From UBA1181 sp045113275 (lineage in GTDB: Bacteria; Bacteroidota; Bacteroidia; Bacteroidales; Paludibacteraceae), in assembly GCA_045113275.1 (NCBI GenBank), contig JBGUIU010000323.1:10458-74457 (forward strand): DNA of 64,000 nt, written 5' to 3'. Position numbers and translations under genes: made by a program. The notes beneath the pieces were generated by a model. That model was given only the letters and a program-made list of their open reading frames with translations. It made no database searches and had not been told where the DNA came from. Shown here piece by piece: positions 1-7,950 of this stretch; position 1 is the first letter of the stretch; every line of letters starts with the position of its first letter.

Positions 1-877
1 GTGACTGATAATCCTTCAGATGATCGTTCACAATTTGCTCATAGTTCTTCTGTAGCACCTTGCTCATGATCTTTTTTGCACGAGTTCCGGGATTGCCAGA
101 AACATCATTAAAAGAGTTGAAGTTGGTTGCCGTTGTTAAGATTAATGTGGCTACATTGGCACCTGAGACATTGATTTTATTGTCTGCAAGGGAAACCGTA
201 CCACCGTCTGTGATGACAGTCATTCTGTTTTGGAACTTGATAGCTTCTACCGTTACATCATGCACCAGCGTGTTACCGTCGGATGATAGGTAATTATTTC
301 GATGGGGCGTTGTCATCGTAGCATTGAAAGAAATCTTCCCCATTTTGTTGGCCGAAAGCCGTATTACGATGACATGATCTGGATAACTTGCAAAATATTC
401 ACGGGTATATTCTACTCCGTTATATGTGTAGGTCGTTTTTGCAATGGCGGTACTTAAATCCAACTCGCGATAATAGTTTTGTACGTCAGAATGAGGGAAA
501 CTCAGTTCTAAATTACCTACAGGCTGAAAACTTGCTGGCCCATAGCCGATCATGTTATCGTTGACGAGGGATTCTGCCCTTGCATATTCGCCAGAGAATA
601 ATGCATTGCGTACGCTGGTGAGACAATCAGCAGCGTTCATTTTGTTGTTATGGTTGGGTTTGCCTGACCATACGGTACTTTCGTTCAATCCTATAATATC
701 TTTTGTTACACCGCCATAAATCAGACCACCCATGTAGCCGTTGCCAATGGGAAGTGCATCCGTGAAACTATTGCCTGCATCTGAATTATACCAAAGCACC
801 ATCGGCTTGGCTTCCATACAAATAGAGAATCCTGCCATTAGCAAAACTCCACAAAAAATTTTGAATAAGTGTACCAT
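1..877 (-). CDS. GH95 family alpha-L-fucosidase/galactosidase, N-terminal part (cut by window edge)
   Basis: An open frame runs on the minus strand from an ATG at 877 off the left edge, so only about 292 N-terminal residues are visible. After a hydrophobic signal-peptide-like segment (residues about 4-21), the stretch from residue 25 has the GH95 N-terminal pattern: VLWYNSDAG, then ALPIGNGYMGGLIYGG, then LNESTVWSGKPNHN. GH95 enzymes remove alpha-1,2-linked L-fucose, or in some members galactose, from host or plant glycans. The catalytic (alpha/alpha)6 domain lies outside the window. A purine-rich AGGAGG lies about 17 bases upstream of the ATG and 11 bases upstream of an in-frame TTG at 883, which is an alternative start. 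The product is probably periplasmic or surface-exposed. Family call is confident; linkage specificity cannot be read. Confidence 0.85.
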   Translation of the reverse strand, partial: MVHLFKIFCGVLLMAGFSICMEAKPMVLWYNSDAGNSFTDALPIGNGYMGGLIYGGVTKDIIGLNESTVWSGKPNHNNKMNAADCLTSVRNALFSGEYARAESLVNDNMIGYGPASFQPVGNLELSFPHSDVQNYYRELDLSTAIAKTTYTYNGVEYTREYFASYPDHVIVIRLSANKMGKISFNATMTTPHRNNYLSSDGNTLVHDVTVEAIKFQNRMTVITDGGTVSLADNKINVSGANVATLILTTATNFNSFNDVSGNPGTRAKKIMSKVLQKNYEQIVNDHLKDYQS

Positions 878-942
878 GCTCAAAACTGCGTTTGCCTCCT
901 GTGTGATTTAACATAAAATTCATTTGGTTTTTATGAACCAAA

Positions 943-950
943 GCAAATAT
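943..950 (-). promoter_or_regulatory. Bacteroidetes -7 box for the GH95 gene
   Basis: On the minus strand this reads TATATTTG, an exact TAnnTTTG match, about 65 bases before the GH95 start. No clear -33 TTTG was found at the usual distance. Confidence 0.5.
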
Positions 951-1137
951 AAGGTTAGTGCTTTTAAATGCAGGTATAGTGAACGAAATATACAGAAGAA
1001 TGACACGTAAATACATCGACGCGCTCGTATAACGCTCGTTTTGGGCCTTCGCTCCTTATTGGTTCGTTATAGTGAGTGATAATGTCGTTGAATAGAGTCT
1101 ATGATGGATGGTTGTGTGGATTTTATCATAAATTCAA

Positions 1138-1479
1138 TTATGTTAAATGTTCATATTGAAAATCATCTCCATTCTCTACTTCCTTTGAAGATTGAAATTG
1201 CATGTCAAGGCTCCAACAATTCACAAGTTCGATTAGGAGCATAAGAATCAAGAATAGTTTAAGCCTGATTTTTTCTTTCCATAAGAGGATAGAGAGGTAA
1301 ATACCTATACCACTTAGAACGGTGCATGTCCACAGCGCCCAATCGGGATACCTGAAGCTGAGAAAAGGATGAGAATGATAGTAATAGAGCAGATAAACCA
1401 TCTCTCTTATCAATTCTGCGTTCACGATTATCGTCAAGCCTGCTATGATTCTCTTTGTTCTACGACTGACAGCTTTCAT
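1138..1479 (-). CDS. Small hypothetical membrane protein (113 aa)
   Basis: I do not recognise a family. The ATG at 1479 gives 113 residues with a basic N-terminus (KAVSRRTKR) and about three hydrophobic segments: near residues 11-27, 48-63 and 71-89. A polar acidic tail ends the protein. A longer reading from TTG at 1500 is unlikely because that codon lies inside the TAnnTTTG promoter box at 1498-1505. Inner-membrane location is likely. The gene stands alone between the GH95 gene and the small T9SS-type protein, and nothing around it suggests a function. Confidence 0.55.
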   Translation of the reverse strand: MKAVSRRTKRIIAGLTIIVNAELIREMVYLLYYYHSHPFLSFRYPDWALWTCTVLSGIGIYLSILLWKEKIRLKLFLILMLLIELVNCWSLDMQFQSSKEVENGDDFQYEHLT

Positions 1480-1497
1480 TGGAGGAATTTGTTTTTG

Positions 1498-1505
1498 CAA
1501 ATATA
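1498..1505 (-). promoter_or_regulatory. -7 box TATATTTG for the small membrane protein
   Basis: An exact TAnnTTTG match on the minus strand, about 20 bases before the ATG at 1479. Transcription would start near 1490, leaving a very short leader and excluding the upstream TTG as start codon. Confidence 0.5.
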
Positions 1506-1602
1506 ATGAAATTAAATCGTCAATTTACAAGTGAAAAGAAAGCTGTTGACTATATGTGTTGAAAAACATGAAAATGGAATGATAAAAAAAAGGATTGTTT
1601 GA

Positions 1603-1632
1603 TTGGAGTATCCGAAAAAAAACATATATTTG
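1603..1632 (+). promoter_or_regulatory. Promoter of the small T9SS-type protein
   Basis: TTG at 1603-1605, a 19-base spacer, then TATATTTG at 1625-1632, close to the Bacteroidetes consensus. It makes any start codon upstream of about 1640 unlikely. Confidence 0.6.
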
Positions 1633-1667
1633 TTTCTATCAAAATGTTTAACCTAAATCACCCTGAT

Positions 1668-2012
1668 ATGAAGCATGCTATTGTGATAATCCTAGCCTTT
1701 TTTATAGGCTTTCCCTCTGCAGTATTTGGGGTTAGCTTGTCTGAGAATACTGACAAAGGAGATGAAGACAAAACAACAAATCAGATTGTTGTTTCTCCCA
1801 ATCCCGCAACGGATCATTTCACGTTGACGGTTTCCTCTTCATTCGATTTCGTTCTGTTTAGCACCAATGGGAAGCAGATTGTGTCGGCTACAGATTGCTC
1901 TTCCATCTATAAAGTAGATGTCTCATCATTAGAGGCAGGAATCTATATCTTGAATATCATCATAGATGATAATATCTACATGAAAAAAGTTGTCATTTCA
2001 AAACAAAAGTAA
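1668..2012 (+). CDS. Small secreted protein with T9SS type A C-terminal sorting domain (114 aa)
   Basis: The ATG at 1668 starts a clear signal peptide (MKHAIVIILAFFIGFPSAVFG). A short acidic linker follows, then about 75 residues that look like a T9SS type A sorting domain: VVSPNPATD, a FDFVLFSTNGKQI segment, LEAGIYILNI, and the terminal KKVVISKQK. Such domains direct cargo across the outer membrane through the PorU-dependent type IX system. Here the domain makes up nearly the whole mature protein and no separate cargo domain is visible. The longer frame from 1599 is rejected because it overlaps the promoter. A similar small protein lies at 7624-7947. Function unknown. Confidence 0.7.
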   Translation: MKHAIVIILAFFIGFPSAVFGVSLSENTDKGDEDKTTNQIVVSPNPATDHFTLTVSSSFDFVLFSTNGKQIVSATDCSSIYKVDVSSLEAGIYILNIIIDDNIYMKKVVISKQK

Positions 2013-2022
2013 CAAAAAAGAA

Positions 2023-2054
2023 AAACGCCCCTGATTATACAAAGAGGGACGTTT
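2023..2054. terminator. Bidirectional terminator-like hairpin between the T9SS protein and hisS
   Basis: Arms AAACGCCCCT (2023-2032) and AGGGACGTTT (2045-2054) pair with one C/A mismatch around a 12-base loop. It sits between two convergent genes. The plus-strand T tract is weak, so the terminator role is inferred. Confidence 0.5.
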
Positions 2055-2104
2055 GATAGTATCTACAGAACATACTCGCAAGTATTACCTGAATTGTCTG
2101 ATTT

Positions 2105-3472
2105 TCAATTGATTTTCAGAAGGTTTATGACGTCATTAATTGAACATAGGTTTTGTTCACCTGTTGTCATGTTTTTCAGCATTACTTTCTGTTCGTTCAT
2201 TTCTGTTTCTCCGATGATAGCAACATAAGGGATGTTCTTCGCATCGGCGTAGCTCATTTGCTTCTTTAGTTTGGCAGGCTCTGGGTATATTTCCGCTGGA
2301 ATGCCTGCTGCTCGAACTTGATTGATGCAAGTAAGAGCATATTTGAGTTCTTCTGGTCCGAAAGAGACAAATAAGAGTTTTGTTGTTTGCATCATGTCGG
2401 TTGGATAAAGATCCAGTTGGTTGAGGACGTCGTAGATACGGTCTGCACCAAAAGAGATGCCGACACCAGAGACACCATCTAAGCCAAACACACCTGTCAG
2501 GTTGTCGTAGCGACCACCACCGGTGATACTTCCTATTTGAACGTCTAATGCTTTTACCTCGAAGATGGCACCAGTATAGTAGTTGAGGCCACGAGCCAAG
2601 GTTAGGTCGAGCTCCACTTTTGTCTGAACATTTAAAGCTTCAATATAAGAAAGGATGGAAGAAATCTCTTCAATACCTTTTAGGCCCGTCTCAGAAGAAG
2701 ATAGGAATTCGCGGATGGTATTTAGCTTCTCCTTGTTGTTGCCTTGTAGGAGGATGATAGGCTGAAGTTTGTTGATAGCTTCGGCACTGATCCCTTTGGA
2801 TGCTAGTTCGGCATTGACATTGTCCAGTCCGATTTTATCCAATTTGTCGATGGCAACGGTGATGTCCACGATTTTATCAGCCTCGCCAATCACTTCAGCT
2901 ATACCTGATAATATTTTTCTGTTATTGATTTTGATGCAGACATTTACCTTCAATCTGCGGAAAACTTCGTCCACAATCTGGATAAGCTCCACTTCATTGA
3001 GAAGGGAGTCGCTTCCCACTACGTCAACATCACACTGGTAGAATTCACGATAGCGACCTTTTTGAGGTTTGTCGGCTCTCCATACAGGTTGAATCTGATA
3101 GCGTTTGAAAGGGAATGATATTTTATCTCTGTTCATCACAACGAAGCGGGCGAAAGGAACAGTTAGGTCATAACGTAATCCTTTTTCCGAAATCTTGTTG
3201 ATAAGCTTTATTGAGTTGCGAGATTCCAAATCTGCCTGATCCGTATTTGCCAGATAATCACCAGAGTTTAGGATCTTAAATAGAAGTTTGTCCCCCTCAT
3301 CACCATATTTCCCCATGAGTGTGGATAAGTTTTCCATTGCAGGGGTTTCAATCTGTTGAAAACCGTAGAGTCTGAAGACCTCTTTGATCGTATTGAATAT
3401 GTAATTGCGACGCACCATCTCTATGGGTGCGAAATCTCGTGTTCCTTTTGGAATTGATGGTTTTGTTGCCAT
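2105..3472 (-). CDS. hisS: Histidyl-tRNA synthetase
   Basis: Class II aminoacyl-tRNA synthetase that charges tRNA-His in the cytoplasm. The class II core is visible: LRYDLTVPFAR (99-109), the motif 2 region QPVWRADKPQKGRYREF (128-144), the histidine motif RGLNYYTG (294-301), and motif 3 GVGISFGADRI (336-346). A C-terminal anticodon-binding domain runs from about 365 to the end (455 residues, normal for the family). The start at ATG 3472 gives the usual opening KPSIPKGTRDF. The gene is monocistronic, transcribed away from phoH, with a TAATTTTG box on the minus strand at 3501-3508. Confidence 0.97.
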   Translation of the reverse strand: MATKPSIPKGTRDFAPIEMVRRNYIFNTIKEVFRLYGFQQIETPAMENLSTLMGKYGDEGDKLLFKILNSGDYLANTDQADLESRNSIKLINKISEKGLRYDLTVPFARFVVMNRDKISFPFKRYQIQPVWRADKPQKGRYREFYQCDVDVVGSDSLLNEVELIQIVDEVFRRLKVNVCIKINNRKILSGIAEVIGEADKIVDITVAIDKLDKIGLDNVNAELASKGISAEAINKLQPIILLQGNNKEKLNTIREFLSSSETGLKGIEEISSILSYIEALNVQTKVELDLTLARGLNYYTGAIFEVKALDVQIGSITGGGRYDNLTGVFGLDGVSGVGISFGADRIYDVLNQLDLYPTDMMQTTKLLFVSFGPEELKYALTCINQVRAAGIPAEIYPEPAKLKKQMSYADAKNIPYVAIIGETEMNEQKVMLKNMTTGEQNLCSINDVINLLKIN

Positions 3473-3500
3473 TCTTTTTCTCTTTTGTATTAAACGGGTG

Positions 3501-3508
3501 CAAAATTA
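3501..3508 (-). promoter_or_regulatory. -7 box of hisS
   Basis: Minus-strand TAATTTTG matches TAnnTTTG, about 30 bases before the hisS start. The -33 element is not clear. Confidence 0.5.
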
Positions 3509-3594
3509 AGAATAATTTATGAATGGGAACTTATTTTATAGTTTTCTGTTGATAATTTCTTGTGAAAGTTTCAAAAAAAGAGAATACGAATGTC

Positions 3595-3602
3595 TATCTT
3601 TG
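3595..3602 (+). promoter_or_regulatory. -7 box of the phoH-purC unit
   Basis: TATCTTTG matches TAnnTTTG, 38 bases before the phoH ATG. A TTTC at 3569-3572 could be a weak -33 element. Confidence 0.5.
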
Positions 3603-3639
3603 CACCACCATAATACATTGAATATAAAAATATTCTTGA

Positions 3640-4635
3640 ATGATAGAGGAGATACTTTTTATTGAGAATGCTGATCCCGTTGTTTTATACGGTGTGAATA
3701 ATAGTAATATCGTGACGTTGAGGAATTTATTTCCGAAATTGCGTATTGTGGCAAGAGGGAATGCGGTGAAGTGTAAAGGTGATGAGCAGGAGGTGAAAGC
3801 GTTCGAAGAAGTGTTTAATAAAATAGAACGTCATTGTGCTCAATATAATTCGTTGGATGAAGCGACACTTATTGATTATGTTAAGGGAGGAGTCGTAGAT
3901 ACTAAGAGTGAAAAGGATTTAATCATATATGGTGTAAATGGCAAGCCGATTGTTGCGAGGACACCCAATCAGAAAAAGTTAGTTCAGTTATTTGAAAAAC
4001 AGGATTTGATATTTGCGGTTGGTCCTGCAGGATCAGGAAAGACATATACAGCGATTGCCTTGGCTGTCAAGGCCTTGAAGAACAAAGAGGTTCGTAAAAT
4101 CATCTTGAGTCGTCCGGCAGTGGAGGCTGGAGAGAAATTAGGTTTCTTGCCAGGTGATATGAAAGAGAAGATAGATCCCTATTTGCAACCGTTGTACGAT
4201 GCATTACAGGATATGATCCATGGAGCTAAGTTGAAGGATTTGATGGAGAATGGCACTATTCAGATTGCACCGTTGGCTTTTATGAGAGGACGGACATTGA
4301 ATGATGCATTCATAATATTGGATGAAGCGCAAAATACGACGACGCAACAGATAAAAATGTTCCTGACTCGTATGGGAATGAACAGTAAGATTATTGTTAC
4401 GGGCGATATGTCGCAGATAGATCTGCCCGCCCATCAGAAATCGGGCTTGATAGATGCCTTGGATATCTTAAAGAATGTGGAAGGTGTCGCAAAGATTGAA
4501 TTTGATGTGAGAGATATCGTACGACATCAGTTGGTTCAGCGAATTGTTGAGGCTTATGAGAAGGCTGATGAAGTGCGGAAAGAGAAGAGAAAAGAAGCAA
4601 AGGAATTGACAGAAGAAGTAAAAATATTAAAATAA
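3640..4635 (+). CDS. phoH: PhoH family ATPase
   Basis: Cytoplasmic P-loop ATPase of the PhoH/YbeZ type, a family linked to RNA metabolism and ribosome-related functions. An N-terminal region (1-105) precedes the ATPase core with Walker A GPAGSGKT (128-135) and Walker B FIILDEAQN (224-232). Length 331 residues is typical. The last 25 residues are highly charged (KADEVRKEKRKEAKELTEE), probably an extended tail. purC begins 8 bases after the stop, so the two are probably co-transcribed from the box at 3595-3602. Family call is firm; the cellular substrate is not known from sequence. Confidence 0.93.
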   Translation: MIEEILFIENADPVVLYGVNNSNIVTLRNLFPKLRIVARGNAVKCKGDEQEVKAFEEVFNKIERHCAQYNSLDEATLIDYVKGGVVDTKSEKDLIIYGVNGKPIVARTPNQKKLVQLFEKQDLIFAVGPAGSGKTYTAIALAVKALKNKEVRKIILSRPAVEAGEKLGFLPGDMKEKIDPYLQPLYDALQDMIHGAKLKDLMENGTIQIAPLAFMRGRTLNDAFIILDEAQNTTTQQIKMFLTRMGMNSKIIVTGDMSQIDLPAHQKSGLIDALDILKNVEGVAKIEFDVRDIVRHQLVQRIVEAYEKADEVRKEKRKEAKELTEEVKILK

Positions 4636-4643
4636 ATATAACA

Positions 4644-5594
4644 ATGGAGAATGCATTAACTAAAACAGATTTCAACTTTCCTAATCAGAAAGGAGTATAT
4701 CATGGTAAAGTACGTGATGTATATAGTGTTGGCGATGATAAGCTAGTTATGGTGGCAACTGATAGAATTTCAGCATTCGATGTCATCCTTCCAAAGGGAA
4801 TACCATTCAAGGGACAAATGTTGAATCAGATTGCAGCTAAGTTTTTGGATGATACAAAGGATATCTGTCCGAATTGGAAACTAGCTACGCCAGATCCAAT
4901 GGTGACAGTAGGTATTCGTTGTGAAGGCTTCCCTGTGGAGATGATTGTTAGAGGTTATCTTTGTGGAAGTGCTTGGAGAGCCTATAAGAGCGGTGTGAGA
5001 GAAATTTGTGGTGTTAAGATTCCTGATGGAATGAAAGAGAATCAAAAATTCCCTTCACCTATTATTACTCCTACAACAAAGGCTGAGATTGGTAAGCATG
5101 ACGAGGATATCTCAAAAGAAGAGATCTTGAAACAGGGTCTTGTCTCAAAGGAAGATTATGAATTGTTGGAGAAATATACATTGGCTTTATTCCAAAGAGG
5201 AACTGAAATCGCTGCAAAACGTGGTTTGATTTTGGTAGATACAAAATATGAGTTCGGAAAAGCTAATGGCACAATCTATTTGATGGATGAGATTCATACG
5301 CCAGACTCTTCTCGTTATTTCTATTCAGAAGGTTATCAAGAGCGTTTTGAAAAGGGAGAGGCTCAGAAGCAGTTGTCTAAGGAGTTCGTTCGTGAATGGT
5401 TGATGGATAATGGATTCCAAGGTAAGGCAGGACAGACAGTTCCTGAGATGACGGATGAGATCGTGAAGTCTATTTCAGACCGTTATATTGAACTATACGA
5501 GAATATCGTAGGAGAGAAATTCCAGAAATCAGAGGATTTGTCTTCTTTGAATCGTCGTATAGAAAATAATGTAATAGCATATTTGAATAAATAA
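4644..5594 (+). CDS. purC: SAICAR synthetase (phosphoribosylaminoimidazole-succinocarboxamide synthase)
   Basis: Catalyses the ATP-dependent joining of CAIR and aspartate to SAICAR in purine synthesis. Family motifs are GKVRDVY (21-27), ATDRISAFD (38-46) and KGIPFKGQMLNQI just after. The 316-residue length is longer than the roughly 240-residue enterobacterial enzyme but fits the long form with extra C-terminal segments. It lies 8 bases after phoH and is followed by a strong hairpin at 5604-5646, so the unit ends here. Confidence 0.96.
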   Translation: MENALTKTDFNFPNQKGVYHGKVRDVYSVGDDKLVMVATDRISAFDVILPKGIPFKGQMLNQIAAKFLDDTKDICPNWKLATPDPMVTVGIRCEGFPVEMIVRGYLCGSAWRAYKSGVREICGVKIPDGMKENQKFPSPIITPTTKAEIGKHDEDISKEEILKQGLVSKEDYELLEKYTLALFQRGTEIAAKRGLILVDTKYEFGKANGTIYLMDEIHTPDSSRYFYSEGYQERFEKGEAQKQLSKEFVREWLMDNGFQGKAGQTVPEMTDEIVKSISDRYIELYENIVGEKFQKSEDLSSLNRRIENNVIAYLNK

Positions 5595-5603
5595 TAAGAA
5601 CGG

Positions 5604-5646
5604 AAAAAAGGCAGAAAGGGTAGGACATATCCTTTTTGCCTTTTGT
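5604..5646 (+). terminator. Intrinsic terminator after purC
   Basis: AAAAAAGGCAGAAAGG pairs with CCTTTTTGCCTTTT around an 11-base loop, ending in T-rich sequence. It closes the phoH-purC unit only about 10 bases before the recF start, so recF must have a promoter overlapping this area or depend on readthrough. Confidence 0.75.
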
Positions 5647-5656
5647 TATATAGGCG

Positions 5657-6760
5657 ATGTATTTAGAGAGATTACGTGTTTTAAATTACAAAAATTTAGA
5701 GGAAGTCGATTTGACTCTTTCTCCTAAAATTAACTGTTTTATAGGTGATAATGGAGAGGGGAAAACAAATCTGCTTGATGCGGTATATTATCTCTCTTTT
5801 TGTAAAAGTCATTCAGTCTCTGTTGATAGTCAGAATATCATGTATGATAAAGATTTCTTCATGATTAATGGCACGTATATGCTTGGAAATCAGACAACAG
5901 ATATTTATTGCGGAATAAAGAGAAGACAGAAGAAACAATTTAAGAGAGATAAAAAGGAGTATGATAAGCTATCGGATCATATTGGCCTTTTGCCTTTGGT
6001 GTTGGTCTCTCCTGCCGATGAAGAGCTGATTCTTGGTGGTAGCGAAGAACGTCGGAAATTCATCGATGGCTTTATTGCACAATACGATAAAAAATACCTT
6101 TCTTATTTGCTGGCATATAAAACATTGTTGACGCAACGAAATGCAATGATTCGGAATGAAGTGCGGGATTCACTGCTGTATGATACGGTGGAGGAGCAGA
6201 TGTCGCTGTATGGAACATATATATATGAGCAAAGGACTCGTTTCATCTCTGAATTCATGCATCATTTCCAGGAATTCCATCAGACTGTTTCGATGGGGAA
6301 AGAGTCGGTGAAACTGTTTTATCGTTCTCAGATGCAGGAAACGGATTCGTTGATGTCATTGATGCAGGGAAGCAGAGAGAAGGATTTCATCGTAGGATAT
6401 ACGACCAAGGGAATTCATAAGGATGACTTGGACATGACAATGAATGATCTGCCTATCCGCAAAGTCGGTTCGCAGGGACAAAACAAGACTTATCTGATAG
6501 CCCTGAAATTAGCGCAGTTTGATTTTCTAACGAGACTGAAAAATGAGAAGCCGATATTGCTGTTTGATGATATATTTGACAAGTTAGATGCCCTTCGTGT
6601 TAATCAGATTGTTCAGTTGATGAAGGACAATCGTTTTGGACAGGTCTTCATCTCAGACACCAATAGGGAACATCTCTCTTCATTGTTGAAAAACATAGAT
6701 TGTGATTTCCATATATATGGTGTGAAATCAGGTGTTGTGGAATTAAAGGAATCTAAATAG
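5657..6760 (+). CDS. recF: DNA replication and repair protein RecF
   Basis: SMC-like ATPase that acts with RecO and RecR to load RecA at single-strand gaps. Walker A GDNGEGKT is at 30-37, the ABC-type signature GSQGQNKT at 271-278, and Walker B PILLFDDIFDKLD begins at 299. The 367-residue length is normal. The ATG at 5657 gives the family start YLERLRVLNYKNL. It leads a three-gene unit: the DUF721 gene begins 6 bases after its stop. In many bacteria recF lies beside dnaA/dnaN; here it does not. Confidence 0.96.
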   Translation: MYLERLRVLNYKNLEEVDLTLSPKINCFIGDNGEGKTNLLDAVYYLSFCKSHSVSVDSQNIMYDKDFFMINGTYMLGNQTTDIYCGIKRRQKKQFKRDKKEYDKLSDHIGLLPLVLVSPADEELILGGSEERRKFIDGFIAQYDKKYLSYLLAYKTLLTQRNAMIRNEVRDSLLYDTVEEQMSLYGTYIYEQRTRFISEFMHHFQEFHQTVSMGKESVKLFYRSQMQETDSLMSLMQGSREKDFIVGYTTKGIHKDDLDMTMNDLPIRKVGSQGQNKTYLIALKLAQFDFLTRLKNEKPILLFDDIFDKLDALRVNQIVQLMKDNRFGQVFISDTNREHLSSLLKNIDCDFHIYGVKSGVVELKESK

Positions 6761-6766
6761 TCGCAC

Positions 6767-7057
6767 ATGGAACGGCAGGAAGTGAAATCAATCGGAAGCG
6801 TGTTGCGGGAGTTGCTGAAGGAAGAACGATTTTCTCAGAAACTGAACGAGACTCGATTGGTCGCATCATGGGGGAAGGTTGTAGGGGAGACTGTCGGTGC
6901 CTATACAGAGAAGATTTACGTGAAGAATAAGATTTTATATGTCAAGATTACGTTGCCAGCCGTCAAATCAGACTTGATGATGCAGATAGAAGATATAAAA
7001 CAGAAACTGCATCAGGAGGTTGGGTGTGAAGTAATTGAGGAGATTCGTATTTATTAA
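6767..7057 (+). CDS. DUF721/DciA-like protein (96 aa)
   Basis: A small protein of the DUF721 family, which includes the replicative-helicase loader DciA. The family shape is visible: a helical N-terminus (SIGSVLRELLKEERFSQKL), the conserved VASWGKVVGETV near 28-39, and a basic strand region (KIYVKNKILYVKI) thought to bind nucleic acid. Position directly after recF supports a role in replication or repair. Whether it loads DnaB helicase in this organism is inference from the family. Confidence 0.85.
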   Translation: MERQEVKSIGSVLRELLKEERFSQKLNETRLVASWGKVVGETVGAYTEKIYVKNKILYVKITLPAVKSDLMMQIEDIKQKLHQEVGCEVIEEIRIY

Positions 7058-7069
7058 GAAACAAGAAGA

Positions 7070-7513
7070 ATGGAATATACAATAGATAATATAGAAGAGG
7101 TAAAGTTCAATCATCAGGAACCCATTCAGATACGTTTTAATGATGTTGATGTGTTGGGACATGTCAATAATGGAATTCAATTGAACTATTTCGATTATGG
7201 GAAGGTGAAATATTTCCAGACATTGAAGCAAAAACAGATTGATTGGCATGATTCGGAATTGGTGATAGTCAACTTAAATGTAGATTTCTGTTGTCCGATC
7301 TTTATGGGTGATGAAATTGTTGTCAAGACGAAAGTGTATTCTATTGGCAGAAAGAGTTTGAAGCTATTGCAAGTGTTGTACGATGAAAAATCGAAACAGG
7401 TAAAATCTATATGTCACTGTGTGATGTGTGGTTTTGATGTAAAAACCAACACCTCAGTTTTGATTTCCGACGAGTGGAAACAGTTGATTAAATCATTCGA
7501 GAAGAATATTTAA
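7070..7513 (+). CDS. Acyl-CoA thioesterase, hotdog fold (YbgC/4HBT type)
   Basis: A 147-residue single hotdog-domain protein. The catalytic motif RFNDVDVLGHVNN occupies 22-34, with Asp25/Asp27 and GHVNN typical of the 4HBT acyl-CoA thioesterase class. It probably hydrolyses acyl-CoA or acyl-ACP thioesters in the cytoplasm. It begins 12 bases after the DUF721 gene and is the last gene of the recF unit. Substrate cannot be deduced. Confidence 0.88.
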   Translation: MEYTIDNIEEVKFNHQEPIQIRFNDVDVLGHVNNGIQLNYFDYGKVKYFQTLKQKQIDWHDSELVIVNLNVDFCCPIFMGDEIVVKTKVYSIGRKSLKLLQVLYDEKSKQVKSICHCVMCGFDVKTNTSVLISDEWKQLIKSFEKNI

Positions 7514-7568
7514 TATAACTAAAAAAATCACAAATATTGTGAGGAAGAGGAAAAAAATTTTTAAAATG

Positions 7569-7600
7569 TTGTTTCGTTGAAAATATAATATATATATTTG
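7569..7600 (+). promoter_or_regulatory. Promoter of the small T9SS-like protein and Lnb homologue
   Basis: TTG (7569-7571), a 21-base spacer and TATATTTG (7593-7600) match the Bacteroidetes promoter, 23 bases before the next ATG. Confidence 0.6.
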
Positions 7601-7623
7601 TACGATGTAAAGGTTTTTGAACG

Positions 7624-7947
7624 ATGAAGCACGCATTATATATATTACTCATTTCTCTTATGTATTCAACATTGGGATATTCGCAGACAGCAAATGTCGG
7701 TGAAGGGGATCGAGGTGTGCAAGACTCGTATGTAAATCAGAATAAAATTAAGATTGCCGTATATGAGAATTATCTGTACGTGTCAAATGTAACAGAGGGG
7801 ACGATATTGGTGGTGAAAAACATGTTGGGGGAGAATGTGTTGTCGGTTAGATTGAATTCATCATCAGAAAAAATAGCATTGAATTTAAAGAAAGGATTCT
7901 ATATAGTTCGTGTTGAGAATGAACTTCAACGAATCGTTATAAAATAA
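7624..7947 (+). CDS. Small secreted protein with T9SS-sorting-like C-terminus (107 aa)
   Basis: A signal peptide (MKHALYILLISLMYSTLGYS) is followed by about 85 residues. They end in a sorting-domain-like beta pattern: IKIAVYENYLYVSN, VVKNMLGENVLSV, then KKGFYIVRVENE. The usual N-x-G and GxY-type spacing of type A domains is recognisable. As with 1668-2012, nearly the entire mature protein is the tail domain. Only 3 bases separate its stop from the Lnb homologue, so they share a transcript. Role unknown; a decayed cargo protein or a minimal surface anchor are both possible. Confidence 0.6.
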   Translation: MKHALYILLISLMYSTLGYSQTANVGEGDRGVQDSYVNQNKIKIAVYENYLYVSNVTEGTILVVKNMLGENVLSVRLNSSSEKIALNLKKGFYIVRVENELQRIVIK

Positions 7948-7950
7948 TAT

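Noticed and set aside
1028..1071. Inverted repeat TATAACG/CGTTATA with a 30-base spacer and repeated CGCTCGT
   Set aside because: Arms are only seven bases and no T tract or gene end fits; too weak to call a terminator or mobile-element end.
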